Source: Actinomycetales bacterium (GTDB taxonomy: Bacteria > Actinomycetota > Actinomycetes > Actinomycetales > Dermatophilaceae). Taken from it: 64,000 bases of DNA. A model generated the notes under the pieces. That model made no database searches and was not told the DNA's origin. It worked only from the letters and a program-made list of their open reading frames with translations. Below are positions 20,501-30,231 of this stretch, one piece after another; the first letter of the stretch is position 1, and every line of letters starts with the position of its first letter. The stretch is from the NCBI GenBank assembly GCA_016711095.1, contig JADJTP010000003.1, forward strand, positions 1 through 64,000. The letters run 5' to 3'. The position numbers and the translations under genes were made by a program.

Positions 20501-22273
20501 CTCGCCGAGCTCGAGGCCAGCCGGCGCCTCATCCAGATCCGTATCAGCGGCGGGTCGCGCTGGGCCGCGATCGAGGACGCCGGGCGGCTGCGCGACGCTC
20601 TCGGGGTCTCGCTGCCGGTCGGGATACCCGAGGCCTTTCTCACCCCGATGCCCGATCCGTTGGGTGATCTCGTCGCACGTTTCGCCCGCAGCCACGGCCC
20701 CTTCGGGGTCGCAGCCGTTGCCGGTTGGCTCGGCCTCGGCCCCGCTGTCGTCCGCGACGCCCTGCGTCGCCTCGTGGCTTCCGGCCGACTCGTCGAGGGC
20801 GAGCTGCGACCCGACGGCAGTCGCGAGACCGTCGCCCGTGACGGGCTGGACTTCTGCGACGCCCGCGTTCTGCGAACCCTTCGGCGGCGATCGCTGGCAG
20901 CGTTGCGGGCCGAGGTCGAGCCGGTCACCCCCGCCGACTTTGCCCGCTTCCTGCCCCAGTGGCAGGGCATCGGCGGTGCCTTACGGGGCGCCGAGGGGCT
21001 CCTTCGCGCGGTCGAGCAACTCGGCGGAGCCGTCATGCCTGCCAGCGCGCTGGAGACCCTCATCCTGCCCTCCCGGATCGTCGGCTATCAGCCGGCCATG
21101 CTCGACGAGCTGTTGGCCGCGGGCGAGGTGCTCTGGCAGGGACATGGCTCCCTGCCAGGCGACGACGGATGGGTCTCGCTACACGTGGCTGATCTGGCAG
21201 GGATCACTCTGGCCGCACCCACGATGGACCCCGCCGGGGCGCACGAGCTCACCTCGATCGAAGCGGCCCTTCTCCAGGCCCTCGACGGCGGCGGCGCCTA
21301 CTTCTTCCGCACCCTGGCCGACGCTGTGGGCGCCACGCTCGGCCCGACGACCGATGACGCCGTCCGCGCTGCCCTGTGGTCGCTGGTCTGGGCCGGCCGG
21401 GTCAGCGGCGACACCCTGGCGCCCCTGCGCGCGGCCCTCGGCGGCGGCCGCGTCGCGCATCGGCGACGCGCCGCCCCCACCCGAACTCGGTATGCCGCCC
21501 GCGCCGGCAGTCTCGGGGCGCACGGCAGGGCGCTGCCCGCCCGTGCCGGCGGGCTTGGCCGTTCCGGTCCGCCCGATGTCGTCGGCCGCTGGGCGCTGCT
21601 GCCCCAGCCCGACGCGGACGCGACGGTCACGGCATACGGGCGGGTCGAGGTTCTGCTCGACCGTTATGGCGTGGTGACCCGGGGTTCGGTCGCCGCCGAG
21701 CAGGTGCCGGGCGGGTTTGCCGCCGTCTACCGAGTCCTGGCCGCCGCAGAAGATGCCGGCCGGGTCCGGCGCGGGTACTTCGTCGAAGGCCTGGGTGCTG
21801 CCCAGTTCGGCTCGACGGGCGCGGTGGACCGGCTGCGGGCCGGGGCGCGACCGCTGGCGGTCCCCACGTCCTCGCTGGGCCCCGCGACGCCCGCCCTCGT
21901 GCTCGCCGCCTGCGATCCGGCCAACCCCTTCGGCGCGGCCCTGCCCTGGCCGGCCCGCGAGCCGACACCGCACGGCGGCCGAGGGCACCAACCAGCACGC
22001 AAGGCCGGCGCCTTGGTGGTCCTCGTCGACGGTGAGCTGGTCCTCTACGTCGAGCGTGGCGGTCGGTCGCTGCTCACCTGGAGCGACGCCGAGCAGCCTC
22101 TACAGTCGGCGGCCGACGCCCTCGCGCTGGCGGTCCGCGAAGGCGCCCTGGGCAAACTGACGGTTGAACGCAGTGACGGCACGCCGGTGCTGGGCTCCGA
22201 CCACGGGCTGAGCGAAGCTCTGGCCAGGGCGGGATTCCACGCAACCCCGCGCGGGCTGCGGCTACGTCGTTGA
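17537..22273 (+). CDS. lhr: ATP-dependent helicase Lhr
   Basis: Lhr ('long helicase-related') proteins are large superfamily 2 3'-5' DNA helicases, in mycobacteria induced by DNA damage. The start is ATG 17537 (MSSTSEDVL), giving 1578 residues, the usual length for bacterial Lhr. Motifs: Walker A APTGSGKT (residues 48-55), the DEVH box (172-175), SAT in IGLSATVRP and motif VI LQRVGRAGH. A WYL-like/winged-helix region and the large Lhr C-terminal domain follow to the end. An insert of about 90 residues separates the two helicase lobes (near 290-380) and is rich in Gly, Pro and Gln. No operon partner on this strand. Confidence 0.94.
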   Translation: MSSTSEDVLTRFSPATADWFRGAFAEPTAAQQGAWEAISSGRHTLVVAPTGSGKTLSAFLWALDRLATLPKPEDTGRRCRVLYVSPLKALAVDVERNLRSPLVGIGHAAIRLGMLSPQVRVAVRSGDTPVADRRGFVRDPADILITTPESLFLLLTSAAREALAGVETVILDEVHAVAGTKRGAHLALTLERLDARLERPAQRIGLSATVRPIEEVARFLAGGRPVDVVAPPSTKQWDLQVVVPVPDLGALGEPTGDSAGPVGGEGPRASIWPHVEERIVDLVAAHRSTLVFSNSRRLAERLTSRLNEIWQERTLAQQQESPNPTPGQGDGQARHTSGVPGGMPAQVMAQAGAARGAPAVLARAHHGSVSKEQRALIEEDLKAGRLPAVVATSSLELGIDMGAVDLVVQVESPPSVASGLQRVGRAGHQVGAVSRGVLFPKFRGDLVQTAVVVERMRAGAIEALRVPANPLDVLAQQIVAMCALDDWSIEDLEALVRRSAPFAGLSRLVLESVLDMLSGRYPSDEFAELRPRIVWDRVAGTLTGRRGAQHLAVTSGGTIPDRGLYAVFLASGEGPGRRVGELDEEMVYESRIGDVFTLGTSSWRIEDITHDRVLVTPAPGQPGRLPFWKGDTLGRPSELGAAVGAFVREVGGLPPAKARARVTAVGLDEWATDNLLAYLEEQRQAITHLPSDRTIVVERFRDELGDWRVVVHSPYGGPVHAPWALAVAARLQERFGVDVQAMHGDDGIVLRLPDLELDGDLSAELLELVLLDPDEVSELVTTQVGGSALFAARFRECAARALLLPRRRPDQRQALWQQRQRAAALLQVASQFPSFPIVLEAVRECVQDVYDVPGLVALMGRVRSREIAVVAVETRQPSPFARSLLFGYVAQYLYEGDSPLAERRAAALSLDPTLLAELLGTGEGLSLRDLLDAAAVATTEAELQRLTADRGARDAEDLADLVRTLGPLGVEDIVARTEADVAAEVIGWLAELEASRRLIQIRISGGSRWAAIEDAGRLRDALGVSLPVGIPEAFLTPMPDPLGDLVARFARSHGPFGVAAVAGWLGLGPAVVRDALRRLVASGRLVEGELRPDGSRETVARDGLDFCDARVLRTLRRRSLAALRAEVEPVTPADFARFLPQWQGIGGALRGAEGLLRAVEQLGGAVMPASALETLILPSRIVGYQPAMLDELLAAGEVLWQGHGSLPGDDGWVSLHVADLAGITLAAPTMDPAGAHELTSIEAALLQALDGGGAYFFRTLADAVGATLGPTTDDAVRAALWSLVWAGRVSGDTLAPLRAALGGGRVAHRRRAAPTRTRYAARAGSLGAHGRALPARAGGLGRSGPPDVVGRWALLPQPDADATVTAYGRVEVLLDRYGVVTRGSVAAEQVPGGFAAVYRVLAAAEDAGRVRRGYFVEGLGAAQFGSTGAVDRLRAGARPLAVPTSSLGPATPALVLAACDPANPFGAALPWPAREPTPHGGRGHQPARKAGALVVLVDGELVLYVERGGRSLLTWSDAEQPLQSAADALALAVREGALGKLTVERSDGTPVLGSDHGLSEALARAGFHATPRGLRLRR

Positions 22274-22292
22274 AGCCGCGCAGGATGAGCGC

Positions 22293-23387
22293 TCAACGTG
22301 GTGCCGAGATCCCCAGACCCGGTGTCGTCGGCAGCTTCACCATGCCTCGCTCGTAGCTCGGCCCACCGACATATGGGCTGGCCGCCGTCCACCAAGCGGC
22401 GTCGAGGTCGCTCACCGAACTCGTGCCGACGGCGGCGACCACCGACGCGGCCGCGGCCACGCCGACGTGAGACTCCATCATAGAGCCGACCATCGTCCCG
22501 AGACCGGCCTCGCGGGCCCGGCGCAGCATCCGCAGCGCCGTGAGCGGGCCGCCGCATTTGGCGAGCTTGACGTTGACCGCGTCGGCAGCGCCGAGCCGTA
22601 TGACCCGCTCCAGTTCGCGCTCGCCATAGACCGTCTCGTCGGCCATGATCGGCACGTCGGCGCGCTGGCGAACCCAGGCGAGGCCCTCGACATCGTCCGC
22701 CGGCACCGGCTGCTCGACGAGCTCGATCCCGAGACCGGCAGCGGTGAGCGCGACAATGACGTCGACGGCCTGCTCGGGCGTCCACCCCTGGTTGGCATCG
22801 AGCCGGATGCCGATGTCCGGCCCGACGGCGGCGCGCACGGCGGCGACGCGAGCCACGTCGGTCGCCGCATCCGTGCCGACCTTGAGTTTGAGCCGGCCGA
22901 AGCCCTCAGCCACCCGCGCCACGGCTGCGCTCGCCAGTTCGTACGGCTCCCCCGCCGACACGGTGACGTCGGTCGGCACCTCCAGGAGCGGACGGGGCAG
23001 GCCGGCGATGTCGGCAAGCAAGTGGGCGAATGGCAGGCCGGAGCTGCGAGCGAGCGCGTCGAGAAGCCCCGTCTCGACGGCGGCCTTGGCCCCGAAGTTC
23101 CGCGCGCAGGCCCCTGCCAGCGATGCCGCGATATCTGCCCAGTCGTCCAGTTGTCGGCCGACGATCAACGGGGCCAACACCTGTTGGACACAGGCCGCTG
23201 CCCCCGCGACCGACTCGCCGGTGACGGCCCAGACTTGAGGTGCCTCACCGAGTCCGGTGATCCCGTCGTCGGTGCGCACCTCCACGAGCAGCGTGTCGAT
23301 GGTGGAGGTGCGTCGCAGAGCGGTCACGAAAGGCGTGTGGAGCGGGACAGAGAGCGCCCTCGCGTGCACCGAGCCGACGACGGGCAC
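22293..23387 (-). CDS. Enolase-superfamily dipeptide epimerase / muconate-lactonizing-like enzyme
   Basis: The 364-residue enolase-superfamily fold has the muconate-lactonizing subgroup catalytic pattern: KLKVG (KxK bases), metal ligands in RLDANQGW, VEQPVP and ADET, and the opposite lysine in VNVKLAKCGG. The L-Ala-D/L-Glu epimerases that recycle murein dipeptides share these residues and are the best guess, but o-succinylbenzoate synthase-like or other racemase functions cannot be excluded. The start is GTG 23387 (PVVGSVHARAL), only 7 nt after the clgR stop, so the two genes are probably cotranscribed. A peptidoglycan-recycling role would suit the M19 dipeptidase encoded nearby. Confidence 0.8.
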   Translation of the reverse strand: MPVVGSVHARALSVPLHTPFVTALRRTSTIDTLLVEVRTDDGITGLGEAPQVWAVTGESVAGAAACVQQVLAPLIVGRQLDDWADIAASLAGACARNFGAKAAVETGLLDALARSSGLPFAHLLADIAGLPRPLLEVPTDVTVSAGEPYELASAAVARVAEGFGRLKLKVGTDAATDVARVAAVRAAVGPDIGIRLDANQGWTPEQAVDVIVALTAAGLGIELVEQPVPADDVEGLAWVRQRADVPIMADETVYGERELERVIRLGAADAVNVKLAKCGGPLTALRMLRRAREAGLGTMVGSMMESHVGVAAAASVVAAVGTSSVSDLDAAWWTAASPYVGGPSYERGMVKLPTTPGLGISAPR

Positions 23388-23394
23388 CGGCGCG

Positions 23395-23703
23395 TCAGGC
23401 GGCGGAGGCGGACACGCCGTTGAAGTCGTCGGCCACTGACACGGTCAACGCCACCGGGCTGCTGAGCCGTTCGACGACCGCGACCCGATCAGCCAACTCG
23501 TGCAGCACGACGGACAACGGCATCCCCAGCGCGTCACAGATCGAGCCGAGCAACTCCGAGGAGGCTTCCTTTTCGCCGCGCTCGATCTCACTGAGATAGC
23601 CGAGCGACACGCTGGCTGCTGCGGAGACGTCACGCAGACTGCGCTGTTGGTCGCGGCGCTCGGCACGCAGCACGTCGCCGAGCTCACGGCGCATGAGAAC
23701 CAT
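23395..23703 (-). CDS. clgR: XRE-family regulator ClgR
   Basis: ClgR activates clpP/clpC and other proteostasis genes in actinobacteria. This 102-residue protein has a single helix-turn-helix near residues 15-70 ([20 protein letters not shown] followed by [12 protein letters not shown]), nearly the family consensus. The start is ATG 23703 with a GAGGGGAG ribosome site. ClgR is typically degraded by ClpP through its C-terminal Ala residues; this protein ends VSASAA, which is consistent. Its position after cinA and pgsA matches the conserved actinobacterial order. Confidence 0.9.
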   Translation of the reverse strand: MVLMRRELGDVLRAERRDQQRSLRDVSAAASVSLGYLSEIERGEKEASSELLGSICDALGMPLSVVLHELADRVAVVERLSSPVALTVSVADDFNGVSASAA

Positions 23704-23806
23704 GTCAACTCCCCTCGACAGCACTGCGTTGGTCATCGGTGAGCCCGATAGAGCACCCACGATACGCGACAACACCGACAGCATCGGTACGTGGCACCCG
23801 TCGAGA

Positions 23807-24286
23807 TCAGGGCGCTTGGTCGGCCGTGAGGGACTCGTACAGCAGATCGAGAGCTGCCTCGACGACGCCGACCCTGACGGCATCCCGTTCGCCCCCAAGG
23901 TGCAACTCCCGCACGACGGCAGCACCCCCGCTACGAACGACCGCGACGTATGCCGTCCCGACCGCCTTCCCCTCGACGGGGTCGGGGCCGGCCACGCCCG
24001 TCGTGGCGACGCCCCAGTCGCACTCGAGCGCGCGGCATACGCCTTGGGCCATCGCGGCAGCGACCCGGGGGTCGACGGCGCCCGAGCGCAGAAGCAGATC
24101 GGCGGACACGTCGAGCAGCCGGGTCTTGAGGTCGGTGGCATACGCCACGACGGCGCCGCGCACGACGCGTGAGGCGCCAGGCACCTCGACGAGCCGGGAC
24201 GTCAGCAACCCGCCGGTGATCGACTCGGCGCAGCCGATGGTCTCGCCGCGCATGGCAAGCTCCGCCAGGACCTGCGCGGCTCTCAT
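23807..24286 (-). CDS. cinA: CinA C-terminal-domain nicotinamide-nucleotide amidohydrolase
   Basis: The 159-residue stand-alone CinA C-terminal (PncC) domain deamidates nicotinamide mononucleotide for NAD recycling. Diagnostic segments are [17 protein letters not shown] near the N-terminus and [19 protein letters not shown]. The N-terminal COG1058 domain found in longer CinA proteins is absent, as is usual in actinobacteria. The gene lies between pgsA and clgR on the same strand, with about 40 and 100 nt gaps. Confidence 0.9.
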   Translation of the reverse strand: MRAAQVLAELAMRGETIGCAESITGGLLTSRLVEVPGASRVVRGAVVAYATDLKTRLLDVSADLLLRSGAVDPRVAAAMAQGVCRALECDWGVATTGVAGPDPVEGKAVGTAYVAVVRSGGAAVVRELHLGGERDAVRVGVVEAALDLLYESLTADQAP

Positions 24287-24324
24287 CGCCAGCTCATCGC
24301 CAGCTCATCGCCGGTCGGACCGGC

Positions 24325-24996
24325 TCATCGAGGGCGCGTTTCGCGGGCGGCCCGCTTGGCCAGGGCTCGGGGGCTGGAGCGGCGCAGGCGGTGGGCTTTG
24401 TGGAGATAGTCGATGCCGGTCACCACGGTGATCACGACCGCGGCAGTGAGCACCGCGTATGCCGCCCATCGCCACGCCGACGCGCCCGGCAACACCCAGG
24501 TCGGCAGCACGAGCAGCGACAGGGCGACCGCTTGGGCGAACGTCTTGACCTTGCCGCCCCGGCCCGCCGGCATCACCCCGTGGCGGATGACGACGAACCG
24601 CACGGCGGTCACCCCGACCTCGCGGGCCAGGACCAGGACGGTGATCCACCACGGGACGAGCCCGATGATCGACAGCCCGACGAAGGCCATCCCGAGCAGG
24701 GCCTTGTCGGCGATCGGGTCGAGGATCTTGCCCAGATCGGTGACCAGTCCTCGGCTGCGGGCGATGTCGCCGTCGATGCGGTCGGTGAGCATGGCGACGA
24801 GAAACACCCCGAGGGCGGCGAACCGTTGGGTGACGTTGGTGCCTTCGTCCGACAGCAGCAGCGACCCGAAGACGGGCACGAGCAGGATGCGGGCGGTGGT
24901 GAGCGCGTTGGGCAGGTTCCAGGGGCTGGCGGCTTCGTGAGTCGGGTCCGCCATCGGATCCGGTGGTGGTGGTGGCAGGGTCGGCAGCGGGTTCAT
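24325..24996 (-). CDS. pgsA: CDP-diacylglycerol-glycerol-3-phosphate 3-phosphatidyltransferase
   Basis: This membrane enzyme makes phosphatidylglycerol phosphate from CDP-diacylglycerol. It carries the CDP-alcohol phosphotransferase motif, [12 protein letters not shown] followed by [12 protein letters not shown], and about five hydrophobic helices. The 223-residue product begins with a Pro-rich leader ([14 protein letters not shown]); a second Met at residue 15 is a plausible alternative start. ATG 24996 overlaps the rimO stop by 4 nt (ATGA), so translation is coupled to rimO. Other CDP-alcohol transferases share the motif, but the rimO-pgsA-cinA-clgR order supports PgsA. Confidence 0.9.
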   Translation of the reverse strand: MNPLPTLPPPPPDPMADPTHEAASPWNLPNALTTARILLVPVFGSLLLSDEGTNVTQRFAALGVFLVAMLTDRIDGDIARSRGLVTDLGKILDPIADKALLGMAFVGLSIIGLVPWWITVLVLAREVGVTAVRFVVIRHGVMPAGRGGKVKTFAQAVALSLLVLPTWVLPGASAWRWAAYAVLTAAVVITVVTGIDYLHKAHRLRRSSPRALAKRAARETRPR

Positions 24997-26462
24997 CGTC
25001 GCCGCGGCTCCAGGTGCACATCAGCCGGCAGTGCCTCAGCCAGGAGCGGCTCGGCGATGAGGTCGACGCCTTCAGCGCCGCTGACGCGCGCCGTCACAAG
25101 GTCACCGACCCGCGGCAGGTGCGCAGGCGACACGCCGGCGAGGGTCGTCACTCCGTCGACGTCCGGGCCTTGCACTTCGGCCCGGCCGACCGCGACCGGT
25201 CCGTCGGCTCCGCCGTCGTCGAGCTCTTCGACGAGCACGACTACCCGCTCCCCGATGCGCTCCTCGGCCCGCTGGGCGGTGAGCTGCTCGACGAGATCGG
25301 TCACCCGCGCGACCCGCGCAGCGACCGCCTCGGTGTCGAGATGGCCCTCGAGTCCCTCGGCTTCGGTGCCCTCCTCGTCGGAATAGCCGAACACCCCGAC
25401 AACATCGAGTCGGGCCATCGCGAGGAACAACTCCAGCTCGCCCAGCTCGGCCTCGGTCTCGCCAGGGAAGCCGACGATCACGTTGGAGCGAATCCCCGCG
25501 TGCGGCGTCGCCGCCCGGATCCGACCGAGCAGCTCGAGGAAGGCGTCGGTCCCGCCGAATCGGCGCATGCGGCGCAGCAGAGGGGTCGAGGCGTGCTGGA
25601 AGGAGATGTCGTAATAGGGCATGACTCCGGGCGTCGTCGCGATCGCCTCGAGCAGGCTCGGGCGGATCTCGGCGGGTTGCAGATACGAGACGCGGACGCG
25701 GTCGATGCCCTCGACGGCGACCAACTGGGGCAGCAGCCGCTCCAATGCGGCGAGATCCCCGAGATCCTTGCCGTAGGACGTCGAGTTCTCGCTCACCAGG
25801 AACAGCTCGCGGACGCCCTGCTCGCCGAGCCACCGTGCCTCGGCGATGATGTCGGCCGGCGGGCGCGAGACAAACAACCCGCGGAAGCTCGGGATGGCGC
25901 AGAAGGAGCACCGCCGGTCGCAGCCACTGGCGATCTTCAGGGGCGCCCACGGCCGCCGCTCCCCCAGTCGCCGGTATGCCGCGTGACCGGGCACCGCGTC
26001 CGCGCTCACCTCGGCCGGGCGCTGGATCGGCGTCACCGGCAGCATCCGACGCCGGTCCGTGGGCATATGCGAGGGCACCGTGCCCCCGGCGAGCAGCGTG
26101 CCGAGATGGCTGGACAGGGCGGCATACGAGTCGAAGCCGAGGACCGCATCCGCCTCGGGCAGCTGCTCGGCGAGCTGTTGCCCATAGCGTTCGGCGAGGC
26201 ACCCGACGGCGACGACCTTTCGGGTGCGGTGACTGCCATCCTTGAGATCCGCGGCCTCCAACAGGGCGTCGATCGAGTCCTTCTTTGCCGATTCGATGAA
26301 GCCGCACGTGTTGATCAGGGCGACGTCGGAATCGGCGGCGTCGTCGACGAGCTCCCACCCGTCGGCGGCCAGCCGTCCGGCGAGCTCGTCGGAGTCGACC
26401 TCGTTGCGGGTGCATCCGAGGGTGACGAGCGCGACCCGGCGGCGCGTCGCTGGCTCGGTCAT
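24993..26462 (-). CDS. rimO: Ribosomal protein S12 methylthiotransferase
   Basis: RimO adds a methylthio group to the conserved aspartate of ribosomal protein S12. It is a radical-SAM enzyme related to MiaB: auxiliary-cluster cysteines C17, C53 and C88, radical-SAM cysteines C181, C185 and C188 (CDRRCSFC), then [10 protein letters not shown] and a C-terminal TRAM domain. RimO is preferred over MiaB because a clear miaB exists elsewhere in the window and because of the [12 protein letters not shown] motif. The protein has 489 residues. It is the first gene of the rimO-pgsA coupled pair. Confidence 0.94.
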   Translation of the reverse strand: MTEPATRRRVALVTLGCTRNEVDSDELAGRLAADGWELVDDAADSDVALINTCGFIESAKKDSIDALLEAADLKDGSHRTRKVVAVGCLAERYGQQLAEQLPEADAVLGFDSYAALSSHLGTLLAGGTVPSHMPTDRRRMLPVTPIQRPAEVSADAVPGHAAYRRLGERRPWAPLKIASGCDRRCSFCAIPSFRGLFVSRPPADIIAEARWLGEQGVRELFLVSENSTSYGKDLGDLAALERLLPQLVAVEGIDRVRVSYLQPAEIRPSLLEAIATTPGVMPYYDISFQHASTPLLRRMRRFGGTDAFLELLGRIRAATPHAGIRSNVIVGFPGETEAELGELELFLAMARLDVVGVFGYSDEEGTEAEGLEGHLDTEAVAARVARVTDLVEQLTAQRAEERIGERVVVLVEELDDGGADGPVAVGRAEVQGPDVDGVTTLAGVSPAHLPRVGDLVTARVSGAEGVDLIAEPLLAEALPADVHLEPRRR

Positions 26463-26497
26463 GGCGTCACTCTATTGCGGTGTGGTTGCCTGACCGG

Positions 26498-27736
26498 ATG
26501 TCGAGCCCCGTATCTGCCGAGTCCGCGTCCACCGGCCAGACCGCCGAGACCGCTTCAGCCGAGCGAATCCGGAAGTTGCTCGCCCGCCACCCCCTTGTCG
26601 ACGGGCACAACGACCTGCCGTGGGAGGCGCGGGAGCAGGCGGCATACGATCTGGACGTCCTGGACCTTGCCGCCCCGGTGGCGACGACCTGCACTGACCT
26701 GCCGCGGCTGCGCGCCGGCGGAGTCGGCGGACAGTTCTGGTCGGTCTTCGTGCCGGGCACCTTGCCCGACGAGCAGGCTGTCGCAGCGACCTTGGAGCAG
26801 ATCGCCTTCGTCCGCGAGATGACCACCCGGTATGCCGCTGACCTCACCCCGGCCCGCAGCGCCGCCGACGTCGTGCGCGCCCACGCCCAAGGGCGGGTCG
26901 CCTCGCTCATGGGTGCCGAGGGCGGTCAGTCGATCGGGTGTTCCCTGGACACGCTGCGGCTGTTGCACGAGCTGGGCGTCGGGTATCTCACGCTCACCCA
27001 CAACCAACATGTCCCGTGGGCCGACGCAGCCACCGAGCCGGCGCGGTTGGGCGGGTTGTCCGCCTTCGGTCGCGAGGTCGTGCGCGAGTGTCAACGCCTC
27101 GGGATGCTCGTGGACCTCTCTCACGTCTCGCCCGGCACCATGCGCGACGCTCTGGATGTCGCGCACGCTCCAGTGATCTTCTCCCACTCCTCCGCCTTCG
27201 CAGTCACCCCGCACGTGCGGAATGTGCCCGACGACGTCCTGCAGCGTCTGCCCGGCAACGGCGGGGTATGCATGGTGACCTTCGTGCCCGAGTTCGTCAA
27301 CGACACCGTGCGGCAGTGGACAGACGCGGTCGCCGTCGAAGCCGCCGAACGCGGGGTGGACCGGCTCGACTACGCCGGGTTCACCGCCTATCTGCGGCGG
27401 CGGATGGCGACCACCAGAAAGCCCGAGGCGTCCATCGCTGACGTGGTCGGGCACATCGAGCACGTGCGGGAGGTCGCCGGGGTCGAGCACGTCGGTCTCG
27501 GGGGCGATTTCGACGGCACCGACAGCTATCCGGTGGGGTTGACCGACGTCGCGGCCTATCCGGCGCTGCTGGCGGCCCTGGCCGAGCGAGGCTGGTCCGA
27601 CGCCGAGTTGGCGGCCGTGGCCGGCGGCAATGTGTTGCGGGTCATGGCCGACGCGGCGGCGGCTGCGGGCCGGTTGCAGCACGAGCGCCCCCCGTCATCA
27701 GCCACGTTCGCCGAGCTCGACGGCGCAGCTACCTGA
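26498..27736 (+). CDS. Membrane dipeptidase, peptidase family M19
   Basis: M19 enzymes are binuclear zinc dipeptidases, in bacteria often cytoplasmic. Metal ligands are visible as VDGHNDLPW (HxD), GAEGG (bridging Glu), LSHVS, FSHSS and GGDFDG. Length is 412 residues from ATG 26498; an in-frame GTG at 26480 would add six. No signal peptide is seen. It is divergent from rimO and convergent with the M6 protease gene, separated by a strong hairpin. A role in dipeptide or murein-peptide turnover is plausible beside the epimerase at 22.3 kb, but the link is inferential. Confidence 0.92.
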   Translation: MSSPVSAESASTGQTAETASAERIRKLLARHPLVDGHNDLPWEAREQAAYDLDVLDLAAPVATTCTDLPRLRAGGVGGQFWSVFVPGTLPDEQAVAATLEQIAFVREMTTRYAADLTPARSAADVVRAHAQGRVASLMGAEGGQSIGCSLDTLRLLHELGVGYLTLTHNQHVPWADAATEPARLGGLSAFGREVVRECQRLGMLVDLSHVSPGTMRDALDVAHAPVIFSHSSAFAVTPHVRNVPDDVLQRLPGNGGVCMVTFVPEFVNDTVRQWTDAVAVEAAERGVDRLDYAGFTAYLRRRMATTRKPEASIADVVGHIEHVREVAGVEHVGLGGDFDGTDSYPVGLTDVAAYPALLAALAERGWSDAELAAVAGGNVLRVMADAAAAAGRLQHERPPSSATFAELDGAAT

Positions 27737-27768
27737 GGCGGGGCCTCCGGAAGTCCGGAGGCCCCGCC
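27737..27768. terminator. Bidirectional hairpin between convergent genes
   Basis: GGCGGGGCCTCCGG pairs perfectly with CCGGAGGCCCCGCC across a four-base AAGT loop: a 14-bp GC-rich stem starting right after the M19 stop. It lacks a T tract, as is common in high-GC actinobacteria. It sits between the M19 and M6 genes and can serve both strands. Confidence 0.85.
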
Positions 27769-27792
27769 GATGGTAGGGGTGTGGGTCAGGCC

Positions 27793-30231
27793 TTACGATT
27801 TCCGGCCCGAGATCGACAGCAACAGCGACGAGCCACCCTTGATCTCGTCGAGCACGGTGATCACCGTGCCTGTCTTGGGCACCTTGACACCTACCCAGCC
27901 CGGTTGGTAGCGACCGATGTGCGAACCGGTGGCAGCATGCCGGTCACTGTTGAACCACCAAGCACGGGTGTCATCGAACGTCCGCTGAGCGGGCTGCTGG
28001 CGGATGGTCGACGGCTGGGAGTTCTTGTGAACCGTGAACGCCTTGACCTTCTGCGTGCCGAAGGTCGAATCGGCGGACAGGATCCTCGGGCGCATGAGTT
28101 CACCGTCGGCCCAGTGCTGGAACGTCGGGTGGGCATCCACCGGCAAGATCAGGCCGGAGCCGGGGTGATCTCCGACGTTGTTGTCGCCGTACGACGTGTC
28201 CCAGTACCAAATCAGCAGTCCTGGCTGGTAGCGGTACGTCTCCACCCAGTCGGGCCGAGCGTTGGCGAAGCCGAAGTTGTATGCCGTCTTCAGCGACTTG
28301 TCGTAACCGTCGTATTGGCGGTTCTCCAGGACATAGGCGTTGAAGTACGACGTCGTGGTCGTCGAGCCGGTGATCACGAAGCCGTCCAGCACCCAGCCCT
28401 CCTCGCTCTCGGCCGTGCCGATGTCCGCCCCGTTCAAGGTGATCGAGTCGACCATCAGCCCCTGCTGGGCGACCGCGCCATCGGTCTGGTAACGGAACCG
28501 CACGGCGTTCGTTCCGCCCGGCAGGGTAGCGGTCAGGTCGACCCACGCGGTCGGGAAGCCCGCGGTGGTCCCGGTCAGTCCAGTGAGGCTGGTGTTGAAG
28601 CCGCTCTGGTCACCACCGGTGGTGTCTGACAGGTTGGTCTCCACCGGCAACCAGTTGCCGCCACCGTCGGTCGATGCCTCGAGGAAGGCGTAATCCCAGT
28701 CCTCCTCGATGTCGAAGCGAACCTTGGCAGCCAGTTCAGTCCCGGTCACGCCGGTCTTGGTCATGGTTGTGTTGAGGTCGTCCCCTTGGGTCGACCAGAA
28801 CATCTTCGTGCCCGCAGCGACCGGACCGAGCTGGGTCGTGACCTCTTTGTCGGGAAGGCTCACGACGATCGCCTGGTTGGCCCGAGTTGCGGGGGTGTTG
28901 GGACCGAGGACATGGCGAGACCGGGCACCGGGCTCGACCACTTCATAGAACGGACCCTTGTCGCCTTGGGCGTTCAGCCAGCCAAGGCGCAACAGCTCCC
29001 ACGCCGACAGATCAGTGGGGTTGTCGCCGATGCCGTCACGTCCGCCGTCGCCGATGTTGGCGCCCGAGGACATCAGGCTCCAGAAGGCGGTGCTGTTCTC
29101 GGCACCACCGGTGTTGCCGGAGGTGTCGTAGAGATCGGGCAACCCCAGGTCATGACCGTATTCGTGGGCGAAGACCCCGAGGCCGCCATTCTCCGGCTGG
29201 ATGGTGTAGTCGCCGACCCAGACACCCACGGGGTTGTTGGGGACCAGCGGGCTGCTCACCAGGCCACCGTTGCTGCCGACGTCGAAGCCGGTGAGGTCAC
29301 TCGGGCCGCCGGCCTGCAGGTTGGCATACCACCGGTGACTCCAGATCGCGTCAGTCCCCTGGTTGGGGTCGCCAGCGGCCTCGTCGCCACCGGCGTGCAC
29401 GACCTGCATGTGGTCGATGAACCCGTCGGGTTCGGCGAAGTCACCGTCGCCATCAAGGTCGTAGCGATCCCAGACGTCGAAGTCCTGGAGGTAGGCCGCG
29501 ATCTGTGCCGTGGTCTTTCCGGCGGCCAGTTCCTGGGCCACCCACGCGGCCATGCCGTCGCGCACGAGTGCCTTGGTGGTGTTGCAGACAATGTCGCCGC
29601 AGTAGTTGCGGCCATAGAGCGCCTCGTTGAACGGCACCTTGACCCAGCCGTTGACGTCGCCGTGCACCGAGTAGCGGTTCGACGATTGGCGCTTGTAGTA
29701 GTCAGCCATCCGCGTGAAGTACATGTTCTCGTAGTGCGCGACGTTGTAGTCGGCCTGCCACAGGGTGCTGTTGTCAGTGCGGCGGTCTGGCTGTGGGATC
29801 TCGTTGTGCATCGGGCCGGTGACGTCCGTCGTGCTTTCGTCCGGCGGTGGGCCCTGGAAGATGGCGTTGGGGTACTGCTCATCTCCGAACTCCACAAGCA
29901 GTACGAAGACGGGATCGTCCGCCTGACGCTCGAGTTCGACCGTCTGGCCTTTGGCCCCGTGACCGCCACGACGGGCTGCGGTGTCCTGACCCTGGATACG
30001 CTTCTCGATCGCTCGATCACGCAAGGCGGCCTTCTTGGCCGATAGCGGAGACCCGAGGTCGTCCGAGTTCTTGCGCGCGCGGTCCTGCGCGTCGCCGAGG
30101 GCGGCAATGCTCTTGTCAACCCCCGCGGCTTGGGTGGAGGGCGTCGTGACAGTGCCGAGAACGGCAAGTCCGGCGAGGGCAAGGAGGCTCGTGGCTCGGA
30201 TTCGCCGCCGACGAGAGGGGTGAGTGTTCAA
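27793..30231 (-). CDS. Secreted immune inhibitor A-like metalloprotease, family M6
   Basis: The protein has 812 residues with an Arg-rich N-region and hydrophobic signal peptide, probably cleaved after TQAA. The M6 catalytic motif is HEYGHDLGLPD with H356, E357 and H360. An immune inhibitor A-like C-terminal region follows, with jelly-roll or MAM-like segments such as VRFRYQTDGAVAQQGLMVDS. Such enzymes degrade extracellular proteins; the substrate here is unknown. The start is a TTG at 30231, supported by AAAGGA six bases upstream. Its leader (30250-30269) contains an 8-bp hairpin with a CAAC loop. No neighbour shares its strand closely. Confidence 0.92.
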   Translation of the reverse strand: MNTHPSRRRRIRATSLLALAGLAVLGTVTTPSTQAAGVDKSIAALGDAQDRARKNSDDLGSPLSAKKAALRDRAIEKRIQGQDTAARRGGHGAKGQTVELERQADDPVFVLLVEFGDEQYPNAIFQGPPPDESTTDVTGPMHNEIPQPDRRTDNSTLWQADYNVAHYENMYFTRMADYYKRQSSNRYSVHGDVNGWVKVPFNEALYGRNYCGDIVCNTTKALVRDGMAAWVAQELAAGKTTAQIAAYLQDFDVWDRYDLDGDGDFAEPDGFIDHMQVVHAGGDEAAGDPNQGTDAIWSHRWYANLQAGGPSDLTGFDVGSNGGLVSSPLVPNNPVGVWVGDYTIQPENGGLGVFAHEYGHDLGLPDLYDTSGNTGGAENSTAFWSLMSSGANIGDGGRDGIGDNPTDLSAWELLRLGWLNAQGDKGPFYEVVEPGARSRHVLGPNTPATRANQAIVVSLPDKEVTTQLGPVAAGTKMFWSTQGDDLNTTMTKTGVTGTELAAKVRFDIEEDWDYAFLEASTDGGGNWLPVETNLSDTTGGDQSGFNTSLTGLTGTTAGFPTAWVDLTATLPGGTNAVRFRYQTDGAVAQQGLMVDSITLNGADIGTAESEEGWVLDGFVITGSTTTTSYFNAYVLENRQYDGYDKSLKTAYNFGFANARPDWVETYRYQPGLLIWYWDTSYGDNNVGDHPGSGLILPVDAHPTFQHWADGELMRPRILSADSTFGTQKVKAFTVHKNSQPSTIRQQPAQRTFDDTRAWWFNSDRHAATGSHIGRYQPGWVGVKVPKTGTVITVLDEIKGGSSLLLSISGRKS